From NCBI RefSeq assembly GCF_900104085.1, contig NZ_FNLD01000001.1, forward strand, positions 1,061,935-1,125,934: DNA of 64,000 bases. The letters run 5' to 3'. Every line of letters starts with the position of its first letter. Position 1 is the first letter of the stretch. Shown one piece after another: positions 36,559-45,272 of this stretch. Both the position numbers and the translations under genes were made by a program. This stretch comes from Pseudoxanthomonas sp. CF125 (GTDB lineage: Bacteria > Pseudomonadota > Gammaproteobacteria > Xanthomonadales > Xanthomonadaceae). The notes beneath the pieces were generated by a model, which was not told where the DNA came from, did no database searches, and saw only the letters and a list, made by a program, of their open reading frames with translations.

Positions 36559-39411
36559 ATGTCAGTGCGCAAACCTGCAGTCTTGAAAAAAAGCCGCCTC
36601 ACTGCCGCGATGCTTGCGGCGATCCTGATGCCTGCGGCCGCTAGTGTGCTCGCTCAAGAGACCGATGAAGGCACCTCGCAAAGCAGTTCAACCGAAGCCA
36701 CAAATCTCGGAAAGGTCGTGGTGACCGGTTCGTTGATCCCGCAGACCGAACTTGAAACGTTCGTGCCGGTCACGATCATCACCGCCGAAGACATACGCTC
36801 GCGCGGATTCAACACCATCTCCGAGGTGCTGCAGAAATCCACCTTCGCCACGGGCGCGGTGCAGGGTGCGCAAACGTCAGCCTCCTTCACCCAGGGCGCC
36901 GAAACCGTCAGCCTGTTCGGTCTGCCGCCGGGTTACGTCAAGTACCTGATCGACGGCCGTCCGATGTCCAACTATCCGGCGCTGTACAACGGCAGCGATA
37001 CCTTCAACAACATCAGCGGCATCCCCATCGGCCTGGTCGACCGCATCGAAATCCTGCCCGGCGGCCAGTCTTCGCTGTACGGCTCCGATGCCATCGCCGG
37101 CGTCATCAACGTCGTTCTGAAGAAGCAGATGGAAGGCGTGGAGTTCAGCCTGCGCGGCGGCGCGTATTCCGAAGGCGGCGGCACCAGCACGCGCTTCACC
37201 GTCGCCAGCGGCTTCAGCTCGGACGATGGGCGCTTCAACGCATTGGGCGGCCTGCAATACGAAGAACGCGATCCGATCTGGGCCTATCAGCGCGACCTGA
37301 CCCGCCAGTTCAACCAGAACGGCACAAATGCCAATGGCACCCCCAGCCGGCCGCTCGCCAGCCGCGACATCCTAGTGGTCAGCCCGTTCACCAGTTACAA
37401 CTTCCTGGATCCCAACAACTGCGCCAATGTTTCGAACCTGTTCGGCGGCACTATGGAATTGCAGGAACGCCCAGGCTTTGGCGACGGCTTGTACTGCGGT
37501 TCTATGTACACCCCGGGTTATCGGACGCTGTTGAACGAAAAGAAAGCCTTCCAGGCCTATGGCCACGCTACCTTCGATATCAACGACGACGTGCAGTTGT
37601 ATGGCGATGTGCTGTACAGCAAGGAGAAAGTCAAATACCACGTCGGCTCGAACTTCACCTGGTGGGGTACCAGCGGGACGTGGGGCTATTACTACGATCC
37701 GAACCTCGACGATCTGTTGAACCTGCAGCGCGCCTTCGCGCCTGAGGAAATGGGTCCGGGCGGTTTCAACAACACCATGAGCACCGACGATAGCGAAGCG
37801 ATCCGGGTCAATTTCGGGGTAACCGGCAGCATCGGCGCGAACTGGGATTACGACGTCGGCGTGGTCCATGCCGAATACAAGCTGGATTCCACCAGTTGGG
37901 TTCGTTACAGGGATCTGATCGATCAGTACTTCATCGATACCGTACTCGGTCCGCAGCAAGGGCTGGATCCTTATTACGGCGCCTACCCGGTGTTCACCCC
38001 GGACTACGCGGCGTTCTACCAGCCCATCAGCCCGGAGGACTTCCAGAGCTTTAGCGGCTTTGCCACGACCCACTCCAAGACCAAGGACAGCATGATTCGC
38101 GCGCAGATCACCAGCGCCAGTCTGTTCACCCTGCCGGGCGGCGATGCCGGTTTGGCGGTAGTCGGAGAGTTCGGCAAGCAGGAATGGCGCTACAACCCCG
38201 ATCCTGGCTTCCTGGACGGCTCCATCTGGGGCCAGACCGACGTCAGCGGCGGCGGCGACCGCGACCGTTATGCGGTGACCTCGGAACTGCGCCTGCCGGT
38301 CTGGGACCCGTTGACGGTGACCGTGGCGGGACGCTTCGACAGCTTCAAGGCGAGCGGCCGCACCATCGAGAAGCCGACCTATAGCGTTGGCCTTGAGTTC
38401 CGGCCGCTGGAAACGCTGTTGCTACGCGGCAAGTACGGTACTGCCTTCCGCGCGCCCACGCTTTCCGACCTTTACCAGGGCTACAGCGGTTTCTTCACTT
38501 CGGCCACCGACTACTACCAATGCGCCCAGGCGGGTTTCCTGCCTGAGGATATCGACAACTGCCCCTCCACCATCAGCCCGCAGCAGATCTTCGGCAGCCA
38601 GGCTGGCGATCTGGGCCTGAAGCCGATCAACGCGGACGTGTGGAGCGCTGGTTTCGTGTGGGCGCCGATCGATCGGATGTCGCTGACCGTGGATTACCAC
38701 AATTGGGACATCACCGACGAAGTCGCCACGCTGAGCATCGATGGCTTGACCTTGCAGGAATACCGCTGCCGCACCGGCATCGACGACATCACTTCTCCGA
38801 CCTGCGTGCAGGCGCTGGAATTTGTGATGCGCAACGAGTTGGGCGACATCGAAGAGGTCTACACGCCCAAGGTCAACATCGCGCGCCAGGAGCTGGAAGC
38901 GGTGACCGCGTCGTTCAACTACGGCTTCGATATCGGCCGTTTCGGCGACCTGGATTTCCGTAGCAGCTACACCCGGAAGCTCCGCCACAAGCAACAGCTG
39001 AACCCCGATGACCCGGTCAACGATCTATTGGACGACCCGTTCTACAGCCGCGATCCGAAGCAGAAAGCGGACGCCGCCTTGACCTGGCGCATCGGCAACT
39101 TCGCCACCACGGCTTATGCCAACTGGCGTGGGCCGACGGCCAACAACAAGGCCTGGATTTCTGCAGCCGGTTACGACGCGCCGTTCGCCCGCAAGCTAGG
39201 TTCGACCACGCTCTACAACTTTAGCGTGTCCTACACGCCTTTGCCGGGGCTGGACCTGTCGGTATTGGTGAACAACGCGTTCAACACGATGCCTCCGTTG
39301 GACAATACCTACACGGGTAGTTCCGGCGCTCCGTACAGCTCGACCAACTTCGATGTGTATGGCCGCTCGTTCTACCTGGAAATGCGCTACGCGTTCGGCA
39401 GGTCGGAGTAG
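36559..39411 (+). CDS. TonB-dependent outer-membrane receptor
   Basis: 950 residues. Signal peptide about 1-32 (ends ASVLAQ). A TonB-box-like segment NLGKVVVTGSLIPQ leads into the plug domain (about 45-170) with LIDGRPMSNY and VDRIEILPGGQSSLYGSDAIAGVINVVLKK, then a long beta-barrel with RGKYGTAFRAPTLSDLYQGY and KPINADVWSAGFVW. It imports an unknown ligand across the outer membrane using TonB-ExbB-ExbD energy. The C-terminus ends RYAFGRSE rather than in the usual aromatic. It is flanked by terminators and stands in the extra DNA between mrp and metG. Confidence 0.94.
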   Translation: MSVRKPAVLKKSRLTAAMLAAILMPAAASVLAQETDEGTSQSSSTEATNLGKVVVTGSLIPQTELETFVPVTIITAEDIRSRGFNTISEVLQKSTFATGAVQGAQTSASFTQGAETVSLFGLPPGYVKYLIDGRPMSNYPALYNGSDTFNNISGIPIGLVDRIEILPGGQSSLYGSDAIAGVINVVLKKQMEGVEFSLRGGAYSEGGGTSTRFTVASGFSSDDGRFNALGGLQYEERDPIWAYQRDLTRQFNQNGTNANGTPSRPLASRDILVVSPFTSYNFLDPNNCANVSNLFGGTMELQERPGFGDGLYCGSMYTPGYRTLLNEKKAFQAYGHATFDINDDVQLYGDVLYSKEKVKYHVGSNFTWWGTSGTWGYYYDPNLDDLLNLQRAFAPEEMGPGGFNNTMSTDDSEAIRVNFGVTGSIGANWDYDVGVVHAEYKLDSTSWVRYRDLIDQYFIDTVLGPQQGLDPYYGAYPVFTPDYAAFYQPISPEDFQSFSGFATTHSKTKDSMIRAQITSASLFTLPGGDAGLAVVGEFGKQEWRYNPDPGFLDGSIWGQTDVSGGGDRDRYAVTSELRLPVWDPLTVTVAGRFDSFKASGRTIEKPTYSVGLEFRPLETLLLRGKYGTAFRAPTLSDLYQGYSGFFTSATDYYQCAQAGFLPEDIDNCPSTISPQQIFGSQAGDLGLKPINADVWSAGFVWAPIDRMSLTVDYHNWDITDEVATLSIDGLTLQEYRCRTGIDDITSPTCVQALEFVMRNELGDIEEVYTPKVNIARQELEAVTASFNYGFDIGRFGDLDFRSSYTRKLRHKQQLNPDDPVNDLLDDPFYSRDPKQKADAALTWRIGNFATTAYANWRGPTANNKAWISAAGYDAPFARKLGSTTLYNFSVSYTPLPGLDLSVLVNNAFNTMPPLDNTYTGSSGAPYSSTNFDVYGRSFYLEMRYAFGRSE

Positions 39412-39436
39412 TCCATCGCTTGCCGCGATCCACGGA

Positions 39437-39460
39437 CCCCGCCGCAAGGCGGGGTTTTTT
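39437..39460 (+). terminator. rho-independent terminator after the TonB receptor gene
   Basis: CCCCGCCGCAAGGCGGGG (39437-39454), a seven-pair GC stem, followed by TTTTTT. Confidence 0.92.
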
Positions 39461-39595
39461 ATGGTTGGCTTCGCGCCAGTTGCGTCATCGGCTGAATGAC
39501 CAGCGGCCACTGTTCCATACGCCTGCGAATGCAGGTATAAGGGGGCAAGTCGCGGCCGCCGGCCGCGTCCAACCACATACTCCCTGGAGGGGAAC

Positions 39596-40036
39596 ATGCG
39601 CAACAAACTGATCGCCACTCTGCTGGTCCTGCCCCTGCTGGCGCTGTCTGTGTCGGCAATTGCCGCCGACGCTACCGGCCGCTGGAAGACCATCGACGAC
39701 AAGACCGGCAAGGTGAAGTCGATCGTCGAGATCTCCAAGGCTGCCAACGGCACCTACAGCGGCAAGGTGGTCGAAGTCCTGTATTCCGAACGCGGCCCCA
39801 ACCCGGTCTGCGACAAATGCTCGGGCAGCAACAAGAACAAGCCGGTCAAGGGCATGACCATCCTCTGGAACTTGAAGGCCGACGGCGCCAACGAATGGTC
39901 TGGTGGCACCATCCTGGATCCGGCCAACGGCAAGACCTACAAATCCAAGGCCGAACTGCAGGCCGGCGGCAACAAACTGGATGTCTCCGGTTGTATCGCC
40001 TTCATCTGCCGCGCGCAGACCTGGGTCCGCGAGTAA
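39596..40036 (+). CDS. DUF2147 secreted protein
   Basis: 146 residues with GGAGGGG about 6 nt before the ATG. Signal peptide ends SAIAA. The mature part (ATGRWKTIDDKTGKVKSIVEI, GTYSGKVVEVL, WSGGTILDPANGKTYKSKAEL) is the DUF2147 lipocalin-like barrel. It has a CDKC pair and two further Cys near the C-terminus (SGCIAFICR), probably disulfide-bonded in the periplasm. Function unknown; it follows the TonB receptor but a terminator separates them. Confidence 0.88.
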   Translation: MRNKLIATLLVLPLLALSVSAIAADATGRWKTIDDKTGKVKSIVEISKAANGTYSGKVVEVLYSERGPNPVCDKCSGSNKNKPVKGMTILWNLKADGANEWSGGTILDPANGKTYKSKAELQAGGNKLDVSGCIAFICRAQTWVRE

Positions 40037-40066
40037 CACGGTAGCCTCACCGCATCGGCAATCCCT

Positions 40067-40097
40067 TCCGGCCCGGCTTACGTCGGGCCGGAGCTTT
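40067..40097 (+). terminator. probable terminator after the DUF2147 gene
   Basis: TCCGGCCCGGC (40067-40077) pairs with GTCGGGCCGGA (40082-40092) over 11 positions with a TTAC loop, followed by GCTTTCT. The T-run is short. Confidence 0.6.
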
Positions 40098-40157
40098 CTG
40101 CGGCAGGGCTTTTCGCGGCGCATGCGATAATCGCCGCATCGCCCCACGAACCCCGCC

Positions 40158-42239
40158 ATGACCCGTACCGCTCTTGTCACCACCGCCCTGCCCTATGCCA
40201 ACGGCCCCCTGCACCTGGGCCACCTGGTCGGCTATATCCAGGCCGATATCTGGGTGCGCGCCCGGCGCCTGCGCGGCGACACCGCCTGGTTCGTGTGCGC
40301 GGACGACACCCATGGCACGCCCATCATGCTGGCCGCCGAAAAAGCAGGAGTAACCTCGGAAACCTTCATCGCCGGCATGCAGGCCTCGCACGAGCGCGAC
40401 TTCGCGGCATTCGGCGTGGCCTTCGACCATTACGATTCGACCCACTCGACCACCAACCGAGAGCTCACCGAGACGTTCTACGCGCGGCTGGAAGCCGGCG
40501 GCCACATCGCGCGCCGCAGCGTGGCCCAGTTCTTCGATCCGGAAAAAGGCATGTTCCTGCCGGACCGCTACATCAAGGGCATCTGCCCCAATTGCGGCAC
40601 GCCCGACCAGTACGGCGACAACTGCGAGAACTGCGGCGCCACCTACGCGCCGACCGATCTGAAGGAACCCAAGTCGGTCCTGTCCGGCGCAACGCCCGAG
40701 CTGCGCGATTCGGACCATTACTTCTTCGAAGTGGGACGCTTCCAATCGTTCCTGCGCGAATGGATGGCCGGCGATGTGGCACTGCCCGGCGTCAAGGCGA
40801 AGCTGATGGAATGGCTGGACGCCGAGGGCGGCCTGCGCGCATGGGATATCTCCCGCGACGCGCCGTATTTCGGGTTCGAAATCCCCGGCGCGCCCGGGAA
40901 GTATTTCTACGTCTGGCTGGATGCGCCCATCGGTTACCTGAGCAGTTTCCGCAATCTGTGCGCGCGCAACGGCATCGATTTCGAATCGCACCTGATCGCC
41001 GGCACCGAAACCGAACTGCACCATTTCATCGGCAAGGACATCGTCAACTTCCACGGCCTGTTCTGGCCGGCGGTGCTGAAGGGCGTGGGTTATCGCGCGC
41101 CGACCCGCTTGCATGTCAATGGCTACCTGACGGTGGATGGCGCGAAGATGTCGAAGTCGCGCGGCACTTTCGTCATGGCCCGGACTTATCTCGACGCAGG
41201 CCTGGAGCCGGAAGCGTTGCGCTACTACTACGCCGCCAAATCCTCCGGTGGCGTGGACGACCTTGACCTGAACCTGGGCGATTTCATCGCGCGCGTGAAT
41301 TCCGACCTGGTGGGCAAGTTCGTCAACCTGGCCAGCCGTTGCGCCGGTTTCATCGAAAAGCGCTTCGACGGGCGACTGGCAGCGACGTTGCCCGACGCGG
41401 CGATGTATGCGCGCTTCGTCGCGGCGCTGACGCCGATCCGTGAGGCATACGAACGCAACGATCCCGCAGGCGCGATCCGCCAGACCATGGCGCTGGCCGA
41501 TGAAGCCAACCGCTATATCGACGACAACAAGCCCTGGGTCATCGCCAAGCAGGATGGCGCCGACGCGGAGCTGCAAGCGGTATGCACGCAGGGCCTGAAC
41601 CTGTTCCGCGTGCTGTCTGCCGCCCTGAAGCCGATCCTGCCGCATACCTCGACGCAGGCCGAAGCCTTCCTCGCCGCACCCGTCTATGCCTGGCAGGATC
41701 TGGACACGCCGCTATTGGCGCACGCGGTCAAGCCCTACCTGCCGCTGTTCACCCGTATCGACCCGAAGCAGATCGACGCCATGACCGAAGCCTCGAAAGA
41801 CACCATGGGCGCACCGCCCGCCGCGGTGCCGGAAACCAAACCGACCGTATCCAAGGAAGCCGCCAAGAAAGCGACGGCCGCCACTCCCGATGGGGCCAAG
41901 ACAGACGCTTTCGTCTCGATGGAGGATTTCGCCAAACTCGACCTGCGCATCGGCAAGGTGGTGGTCTGCGAATTCGTGGAAGGCTCCGACAAACTGCTGC
42001 GCTTCGAGCTGGATGCCGGCGAGCTGGGCAAGCGCCAGATCTTTTCCGGCATCCGCGCGAGCTACGGCGAGCCCGAAAAACTGGTGGGCCGCAGCGTAGT
42101 GTTCATCGCCAACCTGGCGCCGCGCAAGATGCGCTTTGGCACCAGCGAAGGCATGATCCTGTCCGCAGGCTTCGACGGCGGCGCATTGGCGCTGCTGGAC
42201 GCGGACGATACCGCCGAACCCGGGATGCCGGTTCGCTGA
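40158..42239 (+). CDS. metG: methionyl-tRNA synthetase
   Basis: 693 residues. HIGH-type motif in NGPLHLGHLVG, the zinc knuckle CPNCG...CENCG (Cys about 143-159), KMSKS at about 330-334 (AKMSKSRGT) and a C-terminal tRNA-binding OB domain (about 590-693; DLRIGKVVVCEFVEGSDKLL) joined by an Ala/Lys/Thr-rich linker. It charges initiator and elongator tRNA-Met. In many gammaproteobacteria metG is divergent from and adjacent to mrp; here about 4.7 kb separates them. Confidence 0.98.
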   Translation: MTRTALVTTALPYANGPLHLGHLVGYIQADIWVRARRLRGDTAWFVCADDTHGTPIMLAAEKAGVTSETFIAGMQASHERDFAAFGVAFDHYDSTHSTTNRELTETFYARLEAGGHIARRSVAQFFDPEKGMFLPDRYIKGICPNCGTPDQYGDNCENCGATYAPTDLKEPKSVLSGATPELRDSDHYFFEVGRFQSFLREWMAGDVALPGVKAKLMEWLDAEGGLRAWDISRDAPYFGFEIPGAPGKYFYVWLDAPIGYLSSFRNLCARNGIDFESHLIAGTETELHHFIGKDIVNFHGLFWPAVLKGVGYRAPTRLHVNGYLTVDGAKMSKSRGTFVMARTYLDAGLEPEALRYYYAAKSSGGVDDLDLNLGDFIARVNSDLVGKFVNLASRCAGFIEKRFDGRLAATLPDAAMYARFVAALTPIREAYERNDPAGAIRQTMALADEANRYIDDNKPWVIAKQDGADAELQAVCTQGLNLFRVLSAALKPILPHTSTQAEAFLAAPVYAWQDLDTPLLAHAVKPYLPLFTRIDPKQIDAMTEASKDTMGAPPAAVPETKPTVSKEAAKKATAATPDGAKTDAFVSMEDFAKLDLRIGKVVVCEFVEGSDKLLRFELDAGELGKRQIFSGIRASYGEPEKLVGRSVVFIANLAPRKMRFGTSEGMILSAGFDGGALALLDADDTAEPGMPVR

Positions 42240-42260
42240 TCCGGATGCGGCGCGGACCTC

Positions 42261-42662
42261 ATGGACCTTGCCCTTGCCGACCGTCTGGACCGCATCCTGC
42301 CGCAGACCCAATGCGGGCAATGCGGCTTCGACGGTTGCCGCCCCTATGCCGAAGCCATGGCCCTGCATGAAGTGGGCGTAGACCGCTGCCCGCCCGGCGG
42401 CGATGCTGGCGCACGAGCGCTCGCGCATGTCTTGTCGACGGCGGCCCTGCCCTATGACCGGACGCGCGGATTGCACAAACCTCCTGCCGTCGCGCTGATC
42501 GTCGAAGCCGATTGCATCGGCTGCACCAAATGCATCCAGGCGTGCCCGGTGGACGCCATCATCGGTGGCGCCAAACATATGCACGTGGTGATAGAACCGC
42601 TGTGCACCGGCTGCGAGCTCTGTTTGCCCGCATGTCCCGTGGATTGCATCCAGATGGTTTGA
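42261..42662 (+). CDS. rnfB: RnfB-like ferredoxin protein (soluble, no membrane anchor)
   Basis: 133 residues. An Fe-S domain with Cys18, Cys21, Cys26 and Cys43 ([18 protein letters not shown]) precedes two [4Fe-4S] ferredoxin motifs: Cys85/88/91/95 ([15 protein letters not shown]) and Cys115/118/121/125 ([15 protein letters not shown]). RnfB of the Rnf complex is about 190 residues with an N-terminal membrane helix, which is missing here, and no other rnf genes are nearby. It probably acts as an independent electron carrier. It follows metG by 21 bp. Confidence 0.85.
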   Translation: MDLALADRLDRILPQTQCGQCGFDGCRPYAEAMALHEVGVDRCPPGGDAGARALAHVLSTAALPYDRTRGLHKPPAVALIVEADCIGCTKCIQACPVDAIIGGAKHMHVVIEPLCTGCELCLPACPVDCIQMV

Positions 42663-42672
42663 CCGCAACCGC

Positions 42673-44244
42673 TCAGCCTGGCGTTACGGCTTCCCCCAAT
42701 AGTTCGATCAACCCGCCCAATTGCCCCTCATATCGCCTCCATCGCTCCATGGCGGTGCGATAGATCGGCTCACGCACCTGTACAGCGCTAGCAGTGGCGA
42801 CCGGCGACTGATTACGTTCGAACTGCAAGCAGGCATCCTCCCATGGCAGGCCGCAAAACTCGATCAGGCGACGACTCGCTTCTTCTTGCGACTCTACGAT
42901 GTCCTCGTAGTGGATATCCAGAATGCGGCCAGGAAGCACCTTCTGCCAGTGCTTCATCAGGCGGTCGTACATCAAGTAATACCGGCCCGTGTCGAGCAAG
43001 TCGAAGGAGTAATCGTAGAATGGCGACGTCAACGCGAACAGTTGCCTGAAATTGCTCAGGCACGTATCGATCGGATTGCGGCGCAGGTTTATGATCCTGG
43101 CGTTCGGCAACGCACGGGCAATGTAGCCGGCGAAGAGGAAGTTATGCGGCAATTTGTCGATGAAATGCGGCGTGTGGCCGGTACCCGGCCGGGTGCTGGC
43201 GATGTAACTAGCGCCAAGTTTGTCCCAGTCCAGTTGCCTGCAGCGACCTATCGTGTCCGGGTCGAACATGCTGGCTGTGCGGCTGCCCGAAGCGCGTTTC
43301 AGACAGACGCCGAAGTTCTGCAGTTCCCCGCCCGAATGCACCGATGTGTGGCTGGAAATGATGCGTTCAACAAGAGTTGTTCCACTGCGCGGCATACCGA
43401 TCACGAAAATAGGCTCGTAGCTCGGACAACCCGATGTCATCGCTTCCGGAATGGGGAAAGCAGCTTCCAGGGCATTGAACAATTCCTCGTCGCGCGCGCT
43501 GGAGTAGCCGCGCGATGCCCGTTTGGACGCTTTCCCCGAAGAAAGATGCTCGAATGAACGGGTGTACTGCTGCAGATCCTCGTACTCCTTGGCCAATGCC
43601 AGGTTGAGGTACATCGATCCATCCATATCGTTGTCAACCTGCAGCAGCAACGATTCCAGTCTCTCTATGTGATTTCCGGACTCGCTCTGTTTCGATAACT
43701 GCGAGAGCGCCAGATGCGCCTTCCAATAGCGTGGATCTATGCCGATACATGCCTCGTACTCGCGCTCGGCTGCTTTCAGGTCGCCCGAGAACGTGAGCGA
43801 CGTGGCCAGGTTGAAACGGTAGCTAGCGCGCTCCGGCATCAGTTCCGCCGCACGCCGGAATGCTTCGACCGCCTTTGCGTGCGCGTTGGCCTGGGTATAA
43901 ACCACACCCAACGTATCCAGAGTCATCGCATCGTTGGGCGATGTACCCATCGCGCGGTCCGCCGCTTCCATGGCTTCGCGCAGAGAACGACCCGTTGCCA
44001 ACGCACGCGCCAATTGCGTGTTGTAATCGGCGCGGCCAGGGTTGATCGCAACAGCCCGCCTCAGATGATCTATGGCTGGTTGCAGCTGTTGCAATTGCAG
44101 CGAAGCCACGCCCGCCACGAAATGCACCCCGGCATGCTGCGGCACTCTCGTCAGCAGCATTGCCGCCAGATTTCTCGCCTGTATCCAGTCGCCGCGATTC
44201 AATGCTTCTATGGATTGAGCGTACAGCCGGACTGGCTCTGTCAT
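42673..44244 (-). CDS. tetratricopeptide-repeat sulfotransferase family protein
   Basis: 523 residues. About six TPR units occupy residues 1-220 (for example AIDHLRRAVAINPGRADYNTQLARAL). A sulfotransferase domain begins near 275 with the PAPS 5'-phosphosulfate loop FVIGMPRSGTTLVERIISSH, and the 3'-phosphate site is around ARIINLRRNPIDTCLSNF. The acceptor is unknown; bacterial relatives sit in glycan or protein modification contexts. No PAPS synthesis genes are nearby. It converges on rnfB (10-bp gap). Confidence 0.9.
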   Translation of the reverse strand: MTEPVRLYAQSIEALNRGDWIQARNLAAMLLTRVPQHAGVHFVAGVASLQLQQLQPAIDHLRRAVAINPGRADYNTQLARALATGRSLREAMEAADRAMGTSPNDAMTLDTLGVVYTQANAHAKAVEAFRRAAELMPERASYRFNLATSLTFSGDLKAAEREYEACIGIDPRYWKAHLALSQLSKQSESGNHIERLESLLLQVDNDMDGSMYLNLALAKEYEDLQQYTRSFEHLSSGKASKRASRGYSSARDEELFNALEAAFPIPEAMTSGCPSYEPIFVIGMPRSGTTLVERIISSHTSVHSGGELQNFGVCLKRASGSRTASMFDPDTIGRCRQLDWDKLGASYIASTRPGTGHTPHFIDKLPHNFLFAGYIARALPNARIINLRRNPIDTCLSNFRQLFALTSPFYDYSFDLLDTGRYYLMYDRLMKHWQKVLPGRILDIHYEDIVESQEEASRRLIEFCGLPWEDACLQFERNQSPVATASAVQVREPIYRTAMERWRRYEGQLGGLIELLGEAVTPG

Positions 44245-44280
44245 TTCGGTTCGCCTGGTCAGCAGTTGTTGTATGGATCG

Positions 44281-45261
44281 TTACTTCCCAGCCGGCCTGC
44301 AAGCAGAGCAGATACGCTCCACGCGGTAGCCCTTGGCGCGCAGCTTTTCCACCACGCCATCCGGCCCCAGCAAATGCAACGCGCCTACCACCACCAGAGT
44401 GTCGTCCTTGCCGGATTCGGTGAGGCGTTTTTCGATTTTCGGCACCCAGGCGTCGTTGCGCGCCACGTTGATGCGTTTGTACAGATTCGGATACTCCTTC
44501 TTCATCTGCATGCCCATGTCCTGCCACAGCACGCCGGCCTTGCCCGCGCGCCATGCGGCATGCAGCTTGGCGGTTTCTTCCTTCGCGTCCTTGGATTCGG
44601 ACAAGGCCTCGGCAAGGAACTGCAGTTGCTCTTCTTTGCTCATCCCGTCGAGGAACGCGATCTGCTGCGCACCGGTTTCCAGACCTGCCGTCGGCTTGCC
44701 AGCTTCTGTCGCCAATGTGGCCAGGTGCGAATCCAGCCCCAATTTCGGATCCAGGCCCTGCTTGGTCATTTCGGTGATGGTGATGGTGAGGCCGACGAAC
44801 CACGGTTCGAACAGCTGCACCACCTGCGGCGTCAGCCCCATTTTCTGCAGCTCCGGACCATTGGCGCTCAGCCATGCGCCCAACAATGCGACGGTGGTGG
44901 CGGGAAGTTCGCTATCGAGCTGCGTGCCGTCCGTGCGCAGCGCCGCCTGCCCCATCTGCATCCCCAGTGCGGGAGATGACATCTCCTCCGGCGTCATCTC
45001 GAACACCAGCGATTCGGCATCGGCGAAAGCGGCGTCCACGTCTTTGGAGAGCGGGTAGTCGTTGGGTTTGAGCAAATGGAACGAGCCCAGCAGGTATACC
45101 GAGTTGTCGGCGTCGGACACCTTCCACAACAGCGGGACCGGCGGCGAACCGGCGGCGGCGGCGGCCGGCGCTTTGGCCGCATCCGCATTGACGCCGAAAG
45201 CTAGGGTGGCCAGCGCAGCCAGCAGCATCGGCTTGAAGCGGCGAGAGAGGAGTAGACGCAT
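44281..45261 (-). CDS. TraB/GumN family protein
   Basis: 326 residues from the ATG at 45261, with AGGA 6 nt upstream. Signal peptide to about residue 28. Two family G-x-x-H motifs: GSFHLLKPND near the N-terminus and VVGALHLLGPDG near the C-terminus, which in TIKI/TraB proteins form a metallopeptidase-like site. The xanthan cluster gene gumN belongs to this family but there are no gum genes here. Periplasmic or outer-membrane associated by its signal; function unproven. Confidence 0.88.
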   Translation of the reverse strand: MRLLLSRRFKPMLLAALATLAFGVNADAAKAPAAAAAGSPPVPLLWKVSDADNSVYLLGSFHLLKPNDYPLSKDVDAAFADAESLVFEMTPEEMSSPALGMQMGQAALRTDGTQLDSELPATTVALLGAWLSANGPELQKMGLTPQVVQLFEPWFVGLTITITEMTKQGLDPKLGLDSHLATLATEAGKPTAGLETGAQQIAFLDGMSKEEQLQFLAEALSESKDAKEETAKLHAAWRAGKAGVLWQDMGMQMKKEYPNLYKRINVARNDAWVPKIEKRLTESGKDDTLVVVGALHLLGPDGVVEKLRAKGYRVERICSACRPAGK

Positions 45262-45272
45262 GGCGGTCCTGG

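Noticed and set aside
36559..39411. Defence or toxin system around the TonB receptor
   Set aside because: No nuclease, toxin, methyltransferase or immune-like domain is present; the neighbours are a peptidase fragment and a DUF2147 protein.
40047..41645. 532-codon minus-strand frame
   Set aside because: Shadow of metG.
44281..45261. Part of a xanthan (gum) cluster
   Set aside because: GumN-family similarity alone; no other gum genes or glycosyltransferases are nearby.
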